Below, in pieces: positions 1 through 9,361 of a DNA stretch of 64,000 bases. The position numbers and the translations under genes were made by a program. The notes beneath the pieces are model-generated. The model saw only the letters and a list, made by a program, of their open reading frames with translations. It made no database searches and had not been told where the DNA came from. The stretch is taken from assembly GCF_014204795.1 (NCBI RefSeq), contig NZ_JACHMB010000001.1:8568501-8632500 (forward strand). The letters run 5' to 3'. Within the stretch, counting starts at the first letter, position 1. Every line of letters starts with the position of its first letter. The stretch is from Nonomuraea jabiensis (GTDB lineage: Bacteria > Actinomycetota > Actinomycetes > Streptosporangiales > Streptosporangiaceae).

Positions 1-87
1 TACGCCTGGAACCACCGCGTCACCGGCGTCACACCGGACCCCAACGGGCTGCCGGACTTCGCCGGCGTGCGGGTCAGCAGCTCATGA
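1..87 (+). CDS. C-terminal end of a probable peptide-type ABC substrate-binding protein (partial)
   Basis: Only the last 28 codons are present, ending in a TGA that overlaps the next gene's ATG (ATGA). The tail (YAWNHRVTGVTPDPNG, then LPDFAGVRVS) resembles the end of family-5 oligopeptide/dipeptide solute-binding proteins. The two genes that follow are OppD- and OppF-type ATPases, which fits. The identification rests mostly on context, because a tail this short cannot be assigned on its own; a permease tail is less likely, as there is no hydrophobic segment. Confidence 0.5.
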   Translation, partial: YAWNHRVTGVTPDPNGLPDFAGVRVSSS

Positions 88-1094
88 GCGGCGTGCGGAC
101 CCCGGTCGAGGCGCCGGTCGAGGTGGACGGGCTGCTCGAGGTGGCCGGGCTGGTCGTCGACCTGCCCGGCGCCCGGGGCCCGGTCCGCGTCGTCGACCGG
201 GTGACGTTCGACATCCCGCCGGCGACGACGGTCGGGCTCATCGGCGAGTCGGGCAGCGGCAAGACGATGACCGCGAACGCCGTCATCGGCCTGCTCCCGG
301 AGGGCGCGGCGACCGGCGGGGAGCTGCGCTGGCGGGGCGAGGACCTGCTGAGGGCGAGCCCCGCCCGCCGGCGCCGGCTGCGGGGCCACGAGATCGCAAT
401 GATCTTCCAGGACCCGCTGGCCGCGCTCAACCCGACCCAGACGATCGCCCGCCAGGTGGGCGAGATCCTCCGCCGCGCCGGCCGCCCCCGCGACGAGGTG
501 CGCCGGCGGGTGCTCGAACTGCTGGAGCGGGCCGGGATCCCCGAGCCGGCCGGCAGGATGCGCAGCTACCCGCACGAGTTCTCCGGCGGGATGCGGCAAC
601 GGGCCATGATCGCCCTCGCCCTGGCGGGCAGCCCGGCGCTGCTGCTCGCCGACGAGCCCACCACCGCGCTGGACGTGACCGTCCAGGCGCGCATCCTGCG
701 CCTCCTGCGCTCCATCCAGCAGGACGAGGGGCTGGCGATGCTCCTCGTCAGCCACGACCTGCGGGTGGTGGCGCACGTAGCGCACCAGGTCGTCGTCATG
801 TACGCGGGCCGGGTCGCCGAGCGCGGCCCCACCGCGGCGGTGCTGGCCCGGCCGGCTCACCCGTACACCCGCGCACTGGTCGACAGCGTGCCCGCGGTGC
901 GCACCCGTACCGCGCTGGCCCACCCGCTGCCGGGCACGCCGGCCACCCCGGCGAACCGCCCGCCGGGGTGCGCCTTCCACCCCCGGTGCCCGCTGGCGCG
1001 CGAGCGCTGCCGCACCGAGGAGCCGGAGCCCAGAACCGTCGCGCCCGGCCGGTGGGCCGCGTGCCATTTCGCCGAGGAGCTGCTGCAGCGATGA
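84..1094 (+). CDS. Oligopeptide/dipeptide ABC transporter ATP-binding protein (OppD/DppD type)
   Basis: Energises import of peptides or similar solutes at the cytoplasmic face of the membrane. This 336-residue protein has a Walker A (GESGSGKT, about residues 55-62), the ABC signature FSGGMRQR, Walker B LLLADEPTTALD and an H-loop VSHD. Near the C terminus it has the cysteine-containing OppD/OppF signature (CAFHPRCPLARERC), which is typical of the peptide subfamily. The start overlaps the previous stop, and its own stop overlaps the next start (ATGA), so the genes are translationally coupled in one operon. The substrate cannot be told from the ATPase. Confidence 0.93.
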   Translation: MSGVRTPVEAPVEVDGLLEVAGLVVDLPGARGPVRVVDRVTFDIPPATTVGLIGESGSGKTMTANAVIGLLPEGAATGGELRWRGEDLLRASPARRRRLRGHEIAMIFQDPLAALNPTQTIARQVGEILRRAGRPRDEVRRRVLELLERAGIPEPAGRMRSYPHEFSGGMRQRAMIALALAGSPALLLADEPTTALDVTVQARILRLLRSIQQDEGLAMLLVSHDLRVVAHVAHQVVVMYAGRVAERGPTAAVLARPAHPYTRALVDSVPAVRTRTALAHPLPGTPATPANRPPGCAFHPRCPLARERCRTEEPEPRTVAPGRWAACHFAEELLQR

Positions 1095-1912
1095 GCGCCG
1101 ATCTGCTCCAGGTGCGGGACCTGCGGGTCAGCTTCGGCCGGCGTACCGCGTGGTTCCGGCCGCGCTCCGCCCGCCGGGCCGAGGATTTCGTCGCGGTCGA
1201 CGGCGTGAGCCTCACGGTGGCCCCCGACGAGATCGTGGGGGTGGTCGGGGAGTCGGGGTCGGGCAAGACCACGGTGGCCCGCGCGATCGTCGGCCTCGTC
1301 CGGCCCGACTCCGGGGCCGTCCTGCTCGACGGGGTGCCCGTGGGGCCGGTCGGGCGGCGTACCACGGCGCAGCAGCGTACCGCGCAGATGGTCTTCCAGG
1401 ACCCGCGGTCGTCGCTGAGCCCGCGCATGACCGTCGCCGCGATCATCGACGAGGCGTGGCGCACCCATCCGAGCGCGGCCCCGTCCGGCGACCGCACCGC
1501 GGCGCTGCACCGCCTGCTCGACGACGTCGGGCTCGACGCGAGCGTGGCCGGGCAGCGGGCGGCCGAACTGTCCGGCGGGCAGTGCCAGCGCGTCAGCATC
1601 GCCCGCGCGCTCGCGGTCCGGCCCCGGCTGCTGGTGTGCGACGAGGCGGTGTCCGCCCTGGACGTGTCGGTCCAGGCGCAGATCCTCCGGCTGCTGGTCG
1701 ACCTGCGCGAGCGCCACCATCTGGCGATGCTCTTCATCTCCCACGACCTCGGCGTGGTGCACCAGATCGCCGACCGGATCGCCGTCATGCGCCGGGGCGT
1801 GGTGGTGGAGGAAGGGCAGGCGACGGACGTGCTGGGGGCGCCGCGGCACGAGTACACCCGCAGCCTGCTCGATGCCGCCCTGGAGCTGTCCGGCACGGAT
1901 CCCCGCGAGTAG
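1091..1912 (+). CDS. Oligopeptide ABC transporter ATP-binding protein (OppF/DppF type)
   Basis: Second ATPase of the peptide-type importer, 273 residues. It shows Walker A (GESGSGKTT, about residue 55), signature LSGGQCQR, Walker B LLVCDEAVSALD and H-loop ISHD. The ATG at 1091 was chosen because it overlaps the upstream stop (ATGA); the frame stays open to 968, but that stretch lies inside the OppD gene. The protein lacks the cysteine-rich C-terminal extension seen in its partner and ends soon after the ABC core. Last gene of the operon, facing a convergent LuxR gene 20 bp away. Confidence 0.92.
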   Translation: MSADLLQVRDLRVSFGRRTAWFRPRSARRAEDFVAVDGVSLTVAPDEIVGVVGESGSGKTTVARAIVGLVRPDSGAVLLDGVPVGPVGRRTTAQQRTAQMVFQDPRSSLSPRMTVAAIIDEAWRTHPSAAPSGDRTAALHRLLDDVGLDASVAGQRAAELSGGQCQRVSIARALAVRPRLLVCDEAVSALDVSVQAQILRLLVDLRERHHLAMLFISHDLGVVHQIADRIAVMRRGVVVEEGQATDVLGAPRHEYTRSLLDAALELSGTDPRE

Positions 1913-1932
1913 GCTCGGGCTCTCGTCAGGGG

Positions 1933-4677
1933 TCACGGCCGGCCGGTGGCCGCAGGGGTTCCGAAATCCAGATGGTCGAGTTGGGTTCGGGAGGTTATGC
2001 CGAGTTTGGGGTAGGCCTTGTAGAGATGCTGCGCCACAGTTTTGGGGCTGAGGAAGAGCTGCCGGGCGATGTCGCGGTTGCTGAGGCCGGCCGCTGCCAG
2101 CCGTACGACCTGGAGTTCCTGGGGCGTGAGCCGGTGCGGGCTCGCGGCGTCCGTCCCGTGTCCCGGCCGGGGCTCGCCGGCGGCGTCCAGTTCGGCCCGC
2201 GCCCGGTCCGCCCACGGTCGTGCGCCGAGGTCCTCGAAGATCCGCAGGGCGGTCCTGAGCTGGATCCCCGCCCTGGCCCGGCTGCGCCGCCTGCGCAGCC
2301 ACTCGCCATAGGCCAGGCACGTCCGGGCATGCTGGTACGGCTGCGCGCACCGTTCGTGGAGCTCGATCGCGGCCTCGAAGTGCTGCCCCGCGTCACCGCC
2401 CGAGGTCGTCATGGCTCGGCAGCGCAGCGCCATGGCCGAGACCCAAGGTCTCCTCACCGTCCGGTCCCACTCCATGAGCGTCCGTAGCGACCGCTCGGCG
2501 ACCTCGGTCCGGTTGGCGCGTACCCCCGCCTCGATCAGGTCGGCGGCGCACCACACGGCGACGATGGGGTGCCGCGTGGACTCCAGATGGCCGACGGCGT
2601 GCGCCGCGCGCCCCATGCCCAGCTCGAGCAGGCCGAGCGCCCATGTGCTGAGCGCCCCGGCAGGTACCACTCCGTGGTCGTTTCCATAGCGGATACCGGC
2701 CTCGGCGAGCATGCGGCACCGCTCGTGGTCACCGCTGATCGCGGTCAGCCAGGCCAGCAGGCCGCCGAGATGGGCGAGGCGGTGGAGCTGACCGGTGTCG
2801 CGGCCGAGGTCGTAGCCCTCGGTGGCGCTGGTGAGCGCGTCCAGATGCCGTCCGCCGAGCAGTTGCGCCTCAGTGATGATCTCGAGCGCATGTGGCAGCA
2901 TCCCGACCATTCCGTGCGTCCTCGCGTGCTCCGCGACGGGCTCGGCCAGCTCCAGCGCGATCGTGTCCTGTGCCGTGATGAGGGCGAGTGAGGCCGCGAG
3001 GAGACGTTCGGCGGGCCGATGAGCCGGCACGTGGTGCGCCGCCGCGATCAGCTCGTGAATAGGGCTTCCGACGCCTCCTCTGCCCGCCAGCAGATCGGCC
3101 ATCGCCCGCATTGCCCTGACCAGCGGCGTCAGGCCCGAGCCCGGTGGCACGTCGATGAGGCTCAGCCGCTGCGCGGCATCGTGCGCCCGGCCGGCGTCAC
3201 CGCTGAAGGAGAAGGTCCGGATGGAGTGGGCGAGCATCAGCGCGGCGCGCTCGGGGTCGGTGCGCTCGATGGATTCGGCGCTCTTCACCAGGACCTCTCC
3301 CGCGTCCGACGGGAAGCCCAGCTCGAACTCCACGGCGGCGCGCACCCTCGCCAGACCGGCCAGCCGGGCGGGGTCGTGAGTGAGGGGCTCGGCGCGACGC
3401 GCGAGGTCACGCGCCTGCCCGAGCTGACCTGACTGGACCGCCGCCTCGGCCGCATAGGAGAGCCGCAGGCCGCGCTGGCGGCGATCGGCGGTCAGGTGGG
3501 CGGCCCGCTCGTAGGCGGCGGCCGCGGTGGCGTACCCGCTCCGGCCGCCCGCACGGTGGGCCACCCCTTCGAGGGCGGCCCCGATGGCGTCATCGGAACG
3601 GGTGGCGGCCAGGGCCAGGTGCCAGACCCTGCGGTCGGCGCCCTCGCCGTAGGTGAGCAGGACGTCGGCGAGCGCGCGGTGCGCCGCGCAGCGGCGGGTG
3701 AAGGGCGCGCCCTGGTAGACGGCCGACCTGACCAGTGGGTGCCGGAACGTCAGCAGGCCACCGTCGATCCTTATCAGGCCGGCGGTCTCGGCCGATTCAA
3801 GGGCCCGCTCGGCTCCGGCCTGCCCGTCGGCCAGCTCCGCGGCTCGAAGGACCAGTTCCAGGTCGCCCGTGTCGTCGGCGGCCGCGAGGAGCAACAGGCG
3901 TCGCACCGCCTCCGGCAACGCGTCGACCTGGCGGTGAAACGTCTCGTGCAATTTCCGGGTGACCGGCAGAGGGGCCTGCGGGGCGCCGAGACCCTGCGGA
4001 TCGGCGGCCCCGGCCGTCTTTGCGAACTCGATCAGCGCGAGCGGGTTGCCGAGCGCCTCGTTCATGATCCGTTCGCGCAACTGTGGAGCGAGCCCGGGCG
4101 CCCGTTCACGCAGCAGCGCTTCGGCGGCGGCCGGCTCCAGCCCCGTCAGCCGGAGCTCGTCGAGCCCCGCGAGCGCGGACCAGTCGTCCCTGGCGGCGAA
4201 CAGCAGCACCACGCCCCCGGCGGTCAGCCTGCGGGAGGCGAAGACCAGCGCGTCCGCGGACGACCTGTCCAGCCATTGCGCGTCGTCGATCAGGCAGAGC
4301 ACGGGACCGCTGCCGGCCAGCAGCGTCAGGACCGCGAGGCCGACCAGGAACCGGTCCCCGGTGGCGGGGCCGAGCCCCATCGCGCCGCGCAGAGCGGCCG
4401 CCTGGGTGCGCGGCAGCTCCTTCAGCCTGTGCATGACGGGCTGAAGGAGCTGGTGCAGTCCGGCGAACGGGAGTTCGGCCTCGGATTCCACGCCGTTGGC
4501 CCACAGCAGGCGTACGTCTTGCGCGGCGTCGCGCGCGTACTCAAGCAGCGCGGTCTTGCCGATGCCCGGCCCGCCCCTGATGATCAGCGCGCCGCATCCG
4601 CCGTCCGCCATGCCGGCCAGCAGCCCGTCGACGACCTGTCGTTCCCGCACCCTGCCCGTCAAGGACGCCCCGCGCAC
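1933..4677 (-). CDS. Large ATP-binding LuxR-family (LAL) transcriptional regulator
   Basis: A 914-residue regulator with an N-terminal AAA/STAND-type ATPase: Walker A GGPGIGKT (residues 35-42) and a Walker B-like LCLIDDAQWLD (about 130). A long alpha-helical TPR-like middle region follows. The C-terminal LuxR helix-turn-helix is at about 845-900 (LTPQELQVVRLAAAGLSNRD, ending with SPKTVAQHL). Size and layout match MalT-like/LAL regulators, which often control secondary metabolism or transport. The start is a GTG with only a weak ribosome site, so the exact N terminus is uncertain. It reads on its own strand and the target is unknown. The nearest genes downstream on its strand belong to the convergent ABC operon. 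Confidence 0.88.
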   Translation of the reverse strand: MRGASLTGRVRERQVVDGLLAGMADGGCGALIIRGGPGIGKTALLEYARDAAQDVRLLWANGVESEAELPFAGLHQLLQPVMHRLKELPRTQAAALRGAMGLGPATGDRFLVGLAVLTLLAGSGPVLCLIDDAQWLDRSSADALVFASRRLTAGGVVLLFAARDDWSALAGLDELRLTGLEPAAAEALLRERAPGLAPQLRERIMNEALGNPLALIEFAKTAGAADPQGLGAPQAPLPVTRKLHETFHRQVDALPEAVRRLLLLAAADDTGDLELVLRAAELADGQAGAERALESAETAGLIRIDGGLLTFRHPLVRSAVYQGAPFTRRCAAHRALADVLLTYGEGADRRVWHLALAATRSDDAIGAALEGVAHRAGGRSGYATAAAAYERAAHLTADRRQRGLRLSYAAEAAVQSGQLGQARDLARRAEPLTHDPARLAGLARVRAAVEFELGFPSDAGEVLVKSAESIERTDPERAALMLAHSIRTFSFSGDAGRAHDAAQRLSLIDVPPGSGLTPLVRAMRAMADLLAGRGGVGSPIHELIAAAHHVPAHRPAERLLAASLALITAQDTIALELAEPVAEHARTHGMVGMLPHALEIITEAQLLGGRHLDALTSATEGYDLGRDTGQLHRLAHLGGLLAWLTAISGDHERCRMLAEAGIRYGNDHGVVPAGALSTWALGLLELGMGRAAHAVGHLESTRHPIVAVWCAADLIEAGVRANRTEVAERSLRTLMEWDRTVRRPWVSAMALRCRAMTTSGGDAGQHFEAAIELHERCAQPYQHARTCLAYGEWLRRRRSRARAGIQLRTALRIFEDLGARPWADRARAELDAAGEPRPGHGTDAASPHRLTPQELQVVRLAAAGLSNRDIARQLFLSPKTVAQHLYKAYPKLGITSRTQLDHLDFGTPAATGRP

Positions 4678-4717
4678 AGTTGATCATTGTGCCGCCTTCT
4701 TGGCGCCCTGGCCAGAG

Positions 4718-5986
4718 TCAGGGCAGCACGCGGGGAAAGATGCCGGGGAAGGCGTCGAGGGCGTCCCACACGTCGGTGAAGTACTCCCGGCAGTCGCCCG
4801 AGCCGTCCAGGTTGCTGCCGCCCGAGTGGATGCCCTTCACCTGAACGCGGCCGTTCGACATGACGTAGTACGTCGGGCCTCCCGAGTCGCCGTGGCCCGT
4901 GCACGTGCCGGTCTTGGAGCCGGCCACGACATTGCGGACGGTCTCACCGCCGCTGTAATTGATGTTGATGCCGTAGTTGTAGACCTTCCACCCGCAGAGC
5001 TCGCCCCTCTTGTAGCCGCTGTTGCAGTACGTGTCGCCCACCTGGGCGCGGCGCGGCGCGAGCTGGCCGATGATCGAGGTGTAGGGGTTGCTGACGGATC
5101 CGCGGTAAATGTAGTAGCCGCTGGTCCCGTTGGGGATCTCGATCAGCGCGAGGTCGCCTCTGAACTCACTCTGGCCGGGCAACAGCGTGGATCCGCGCCC
5201 GTCATACCAGTTCTCCCTGGTGTTCTCGCTGACCCAGCCCATGTAGTCGGTGTCGTTCCCGTTGAAGAAGAAGCCGCCCTTGGGAGCGCAGTGGCCCGCG
5301 GTCAGCATCCCGGACTTGTCGCCCGGCAGCCAGACGGGGATGCCGGAGGAGCATCCGACCACGTTCCCGTCGGGGGACTGGCGGATCGTCATCTCCGCGG
5401 CTCCGCCCCAGTTGTCGGGTCCGTCGTCGGAGCGGCTGGACTTCGTGGGGTTGAAGGCGGGATCGACCTCGACGGCGAACGCGTCGGCTCCGTACCGTGC
5501 CGTCAGCGCCTGGAGCATCGCGTCGGTGGTCTTGTTCACCGTGACGATCACCCGGTTGTGCTCGGCGTCGATGCGGGTCATCCGGATGGCCTGCGCATCG
5601 GGGACGTCCGCCGCCGGCTCCCCGATCGCGCCATCCTTGATCTTCTCCAGTGCGGCCTTGCTCCGGGTGACCGGCCGCTGGACAACGTCCTTCCCCTGAT
5701 CGGCGGCCAGGCGGTTGCCGGTGCCGGTCACCGTACCGAGGACCACCTGGCCCGTCTTCGGGTCCACCCACGGCTCGCCGAAGTCGTCGGGGTGCTGCTC
5801 GGCCAGCTTCCGCGCCCTGTCCAGAGCCAGTGCCGTGGGCTCGGGCAACGTCTTGACATCGGCCGGCTGCGGCGACAGCAGCACGGGCCCGGGTGGCGGC
5901 GCCGCCGAGGCGAGCGCCGCTGCGGGCATGGTGCTCACCACGGTGAGAGCTAAGGCTGTGGCCAGACCTATGGTTCTTCTGCGCAC
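4718..5986 (-). CDS. Secreted trypsin-like serine protease (S1 family)
   Basis: Exported protease of 422 residues. The GTG at 5986 was chosen because GGAGG lies 5 bp upstream and the protein then opens with a clean signal peptide (VRRRTIGLATALALTVV then AAALASA). A propeptide-like region follows. The catalytic triad is visible as TAGHC (His), DLALIE (Asp) and GHGDSGGPTY (Ser); the region around GCSSGIPVW and GTCTGHGDSGG suggests two disulfides, as in streptogrisin/alpha-lytic relatives. The frame is open to 6025 without a better start. Cleavage preference cannot be read safely. Confidence 0.88.
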   Translation of the reverse strand: MRRRTIGLATALALTVVSTMPAAALASAAPPPGPVLLSPQPADVKTLPEPTALALDRARKLAEQHPDDFGEPWVDPKTGQVVLGTVTGTGNRLAADQGKDVVQRPVTRSKAALEKIKDGAIGEPAADVPDAQAIRMTRIDAEHNRVIVTVNKTTDAMLQALTARYGADAFAVEVDPAFNPTKSSRSDDGPDNWGGAAEMTIRQSPDGNVVGCSSGIPVWLPGDKSGMLTAGHCAPKGGFFFNGNDTDYMGWVSENTRENWYDGRGSTLLPGQSEFRGDLALIEIPNGTSGYYIYRGSVSNPYTSIIGQLAPRRAQVGDTYCNSGYKRGELCGWKVYNYGININYSGGETVRNVVAGSKTGTCTGHGDSGGPTYYVMSNGRVQVKGIHSGGSNLDGSGDCREYFTDVWDALDAFPGIFPRVLP

Positions 5987-6204
5987 GCGTTCCTCCACGT
6001 TCCCGAGAGCCCGAATGGCGACCAATCTAGGGACATGGCAGGCAAATCGAATGAGGAGCGTAGCCTCAAAAACCGTGCACGCCGGCCCGCTGGAATAGGT
6101 AACCGGCCGCGAGGTGGATCTTCGGTGAGCAGGGCGACGATCCGTTCGAGGCCGGCCTCCACCGCGTCCGCGGCCTCGCGCGAGCAGGCGGGTGCCGAGG
6201 TCAT
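5968..6204 (-). CDS. Possible small ORF (78 aa) coupled to the haloperoxidase-like gene
   Basis: The ATG overlaps the stop of the upstream haloperoxidase-like gene (ATGA at 6201-6204), so translation could be coupled. The first 40 residues (MTSAPACSREAADAVEAGLE, then RIVALLTEDPPRG) look helical and protein-like, while the C-terminal half looks random. It overlaps the start of the protease gene by 19 bp. I do not recognise it; it may be a chance frame or a decayed remnant. Confidence 0.25.
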   Translation of the reverse strand: MTSAPACSREAADAVEAGLERIVALLTEDPPRGRLPIPAGRRARFLRLRSSFDLPAMSLDWSPFGLSGTWRNACAEEP

Positions 6205-7508
6205 TTCCTCTTCGGTCTGAAGTAGTGCGCGACCATGAAAGCAGTGACTTTCTTGCCGATCTTCGCGCCTTCGACGTCGGCCGTTCGGGTATGGATTCCG
6301 CCCCAGATGCGGGCTTCGACGACCTCGGCCAGCGCCTGCGAGAAACTGCGGAAATACCTGGTGGTACCCGAGGCGGCGCTGTAGCCGCTGAAGGGGATGT
6401 CGTCGCGGCCGAAGAAATACGCCAGCGCCGACATGCTCGCCGCCGTGAAGCAGGTATGTCCGGACGTGTAGTCGGGGTGCGGCGGTGTGACGAGCAACGG
6501 CGTCCAGCCGGGATCGGCCGCCGTGCCCGGATTGCCGTCGGTGTCGGCCAGGCGGATCGCGGTGACCGGCCGCCAGAAGTTCCAGGCTGCCTTCTCGTTG
6601 TAGCAGGCGATCGTGGCGTCGGCTTCGGCCAGGTCGACCATCGCGAACATCCGCGCCGTCTGCAACGTGTTCAGCTGCCGCTTCGTCGCCAGCTGGCGCT
6701 TGATCTCCCATTCGGCCAGGTGCCGGTCGTGCCACCAGATCGCGGCTTGTGTCTGGTCGGCCGTCCTGACCGTGCTGGTCGCCGAGCCGATGGACTTGAC
6801 CTCGTTGAAGTCCCGGGCGTACCGGCGGCTGGTGAGCGAGGGCGGGCCGGACGTGCGGAACATGGAGGCGCTGCGGAGAAGGAACGGTTTGAGGTCACCG
6901 ACCCAGGCTCCGTCGGAGGCGAACGCGGGTGGCGCCGGCCGCCACTGACCGGGCTGGGTGCCCACGGTCCAGGTCTGGTCTCCGAACGCGCCGTCGTTCT
7001 GCCGTGCGGCGTTCATCGCAGTGGCCGCCTGAGTGCCCACGGTGATTCCGCGCTGCTTGGCGGTACCGTCGGGAATCACGGCCAGCGCCTCGTCGTACTG
7101 CGTCTTCAGCCTCGCTTGCTGTTCCGGGAACAGAGCGTTCAGCACGAGGAAGCCCGCGGTCGCGACGGCGGCGTCCGTCGACTCGGTCCCATCGGCAGGC
7201 GGCGCGATCAGGTATGGCTGATAGGGCGTGCCGGCGATCGCGTTCACGGCGTCGTACACAGCTCCGTGGACCATCGCGAAGCTGCGCGCCTGGACCTGTG
7301 GTTGCTGGCCGGCAACGTCCCAGATCGCCGTCTGGGCGTTTCTGTCCCAGACGATGACGGCATTGGGAGGCGTGTCCGGAGTCGACGCGTTCGCGAACGA
7401 CGAGCCGAGTCCGGTCGGAGACCCGACGGCGATGACTCCGGCGACGGATAAGTGAACGGCCTTGCGCCGGAGGACGCCTGTCCATCCGGCGTAACGTAAT
7501 TTGACCAT
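6201..7508 (-). CDS. Secreted vanadium-dependent haloperoxidase / PAP2-family protein
   Basis: A 435-residue protein with an N-terminal signal sequence (KAVHLSVAGVIAVGS region). The vanadate/phosphate-binding signature is complete: EKAAWNFWRPVTAIR (Lys306, Arg313), HPDYTSGH (344-351) and RIWGGIHTR (Arg400, His406). This is the vanadium chloroperoxidase/acid phosphatase fold, which either oxidises halides with peroxide or hydrolyses phosphate. Related actinomycete proteins are annotated as vanadium-dependent haloperoxidases, but activity cannot be deduced. The ribosome site is weak. It lies upstream of the protease gene on the same strand. Confidence 0.85.
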   Translation of the reverse strand: MVKLRYAGWTGVLRRKAVHLSVAGVIAVGSPTGLGSSFANASTPDTPPNAVIVWDRNAQTAIWDVAGQQPQVQARSFAMVHGAVYDAVNAIAGTPYQPYLIAPPADGTESTDAAVATAGFLVLNALFPEQQARLKTQYDEALAVIPDGTAKQRGITVGTQAATAMNAARQNDGAFGDQTWTVGTQPGQWRPAPPAFASDGAWVGDLKPFLLRSASMFRTSGPPSLTSRRYARDFNEVKSIGSATSTVRTADQTQAAIWWHDRHLAEWEIKRQLATKRQLNTLQTARMFAMVDLAEADATIACYNEKAAWNFWRPVTAIRLADTDGNPGTAADPGWTPLLVTPPHPDYTSGHTCFTAASMSALAYFFGRDDIPFSGYSAASGTTRYFRSFSQALAEVVEARIWGGIHTRTADVEGAKIGKKVTAFMVAHYFRPKRK

Positions 7509-7587
7509 GCTGGGAAACTACTCCGGCTGCCGCTGTTCGAGCCAGTGCTCGAACAACCGCCACGTCGGCAACCAGGCCGGCCTGACC

Positions 7588-8475
7588 TCACGGCGCGGCC
7601 AGCTCGAGGACGCGTCGTACGGCGGTGTCCGCGCGGGCGGGGTCGGGTGACTCGGAGAGGAAGACGAGGGCGAGCATCACCGCCGCGTCCAGCCGGCACA
7701 GCAGCGCCAGCGGCCCGGCGTCGGGCGGGGGCTCGGCGTGACGCGCGTAGCCGGCGCGCAGCGCCTCGAGGTCGAGCTGGTTCTCCGGGAGCCTGGCGAA
7801 CTCTCCCAGGCGTCCGAACTCCAGGGCGGGGTGGGCGTGCAGGGCGTTCGACCAGTCGAGGAGGGCGCGTACCCGGCCCTGGTGGCAGCGGACGTTCGCC
7901 CTGCGGACGTCCAGGTGGAGCAGGGCGCCACGGCTGAGCGGCGCGGCGATCGGGAGCAGCCGTCCGGGGGAGGGCGGCGGTGGCCAGCCGTCCCTGAGGC
8001 GGCCGATCTCCCTCCAGCGGCGCAGGATTCGGCCGACCAGGAGCCGGGGCGCCGGCAGGTGTTCGGCGGCGACGGGTCGCGGTCCGGGGAGCGGGAGCGC
8101 GTGGAGGCGCGCCAGGAGCTCGCCGAGCTGGAAGGAGTCCAGCTCCGATCCGTCGTCCTCCACGTAGCGGCTGATCAGGAGGTCCGGCTCGGCGGGGGTC
8201 TCGGCGAGGACGAGTGCGACGGGCTCGGCCACGGGGAGCCCGTGGTCGCTCAGCAGGCGGGTGAGCCGGTGTTCCTGGCGCAGCAGGGCGCGGGTGTCCA
8301 CCCGAGGGTCGTTGGCGTTGGAGTCGAAGCGGCGCTCGCCGACGCGGACGGCGACCGGGCCCCCGCCGTCGGCCGGCCGGCCGACGAAGACGGAGAACTC
8401 CAGGCCCCGCCCCAGCGGTTCGAGGCCCGTGATGCCGAGGCCGGCCAGGCGCTCCTCCAGGCTGGGCCTGCTCAT
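7588..8475 (-). CDS. Aminoglycoside phosphotransferase (APH)-fold kinase family protein
   Basis: 295 residues. The kinase-like fold is recognised from the catalytic loop LLHLDVRRANV (Asp within HxD, Asn downstream) and the metal-binding LLDWSNA. The N-terminal part carries a nucleotide-binding beta-sheet pattern (VAVRVGERRF, LLISRYVEDD). Such proteins phosphorylate small molecules, only some of them antibiotics; no substrate is implied. The start ATG at 8475 is 10 bp from the end of the next upstream gene on the strand, so the two may be cotranscribed. Confidence 0.8.
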   Translation of the reverse strand: MSRPSLEERLAGLGITGLEPLGRGLEFSVFVGRPADGGGPVAVRVGERRFDSNANDPRVDTRALLRQEHRLTRLLSDHGLPVAEPVALVLAETPAEPDLLISRYVEDDGSELDSFQLGELLARLHALPLPGPRPVAAEHLPAPRLLVGRILRRWREIGRLRDGWPPPPSPGRLLPIAAPLSRGALLHLDVRRANVRCHQGRVRALLDWSNALHAHPALEFGRLGEFARLPENQLDLEALRAGYARHAEPPPDAGPLALLCRLDAAVMLALVFLSESPDPARADTAVRRVLELAAP

Positions 8476-8485
8476 GGGGCCGGAC

Positions 8486-9241
8486 TCAGCCGTCCTCCTC
8501 CTCCAGCCAGAACCCGGACCGCTCCAGCCACCGCTCCAGCAGCGCCGAATCCCCGGAGATCTCGACCTGCGGCGCGGGCCGCCGGTAGACGAACAGCAGC
8601 AGCTCGCTCACCGGCCCGCGAACCGCCACGGAGGCGTCCCCCTGCCCGCGCCTCCAGGCGGGCGCGTCCCCGCCGAGGTCGACCAGCCACTCGCCGTTGA
8701 AGCTCAGCGCCCGCCCGGGGCCGAGCAGCCCGTGCCCCTCGTACGCCTCCGGCACGCAGCTGAACCCCAGCCACTCCTCCAGCCCTTCGGCGGCGACCTC
8801 GTCGTCCACCTCGAAGCCGGCGCCCAGGGCGAACGCGGCGTCGGCCCGGTGCAGCACGGTCTCGAACAGCGCCCGCCGCGCCCAGAACGCCGGCGTGTCC
8901 AGCCCCTGCGGCGTCCACACCGGCCCCTCGGCCCCTTGCAACGTCTGCGCCAGCCGCTCCGCGCCCTCCCCGAGCCAGGGGTCGAGCTCGCTCGCCACCT
9001 CGTCCGTGTACGCGTCGAGGTCGTTGATCCGCTCGTCGGAGACCGGGTCCACGGACCGCGTCGCCACGACCGTCTCCATCCAGCGATGCACCTCGCCGAC
9101 GTGCCGCAGCAACTGCCCCAGAGACCACCCGGGGCAGGTGGGCACGGGCGTCTTCATGTCCGCGTTCTTGATCAGCGATCGCAGCAGCTCGGTCTGCCCG
9201 GCGATCTCGGCCCGCATCCGGTCGTAGCTCAACAGGGACAT
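8486..9241 (-). CDS. DinB-like / maleylpyruvate isomerase-family mycothiol-dependent-type protein
   Basis: 251 residues from the ATG at 9241 (AGGG 8 bp upstream); a GTG at 9250 would add three residues. The N-terminal four-helix part contains the family hallmark TCPGWSLGQLLRHVGEVHRW, the actinobacterial TIGR03083-like pattern (CPxW..ll.Hv), where His residues bind a metal. A smaller C-terminal domain follows. Some members use mycothiol as cofactor, most are uncharacterised. It probably shares a transcript with the APH-fold gene 10 bp downstream. Confidence 0.8.
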   Translation of the reverse strand: MSLLSYDRMRAEIAGQTELLRSLIKNADMKTPVPTCPGWSLGQLLRHVGEVHRWMETVVATRSVDPVSDERINDLDAYTDEVASELDPWLGEGAERLAQTLQGAEGPVWTPQGLDTPAFWARRALFETVLHRADAAFALGAGFEVDDEVAAEGLEEWLGFSCVPEAYEGHGLLGPGRALSFNGEWLVDLGGDAPAWRRGQGDASVAVRGPVSELLLFVYRRPAPQVEISGDSALLERWLERSGFWLEEEDG

Positions 9242-9361
9242 GCCCGCCACCCTAGAGGCGATCAGGCAGCCTCAGCAATCGCTTTCCGGCGCGCGGGGAT
9301 CGAGCTGAGGGCTTGAAGCACCTCGCGCCACAGCCGTCGCGCGAGGCCGGCGGGCACGAGC

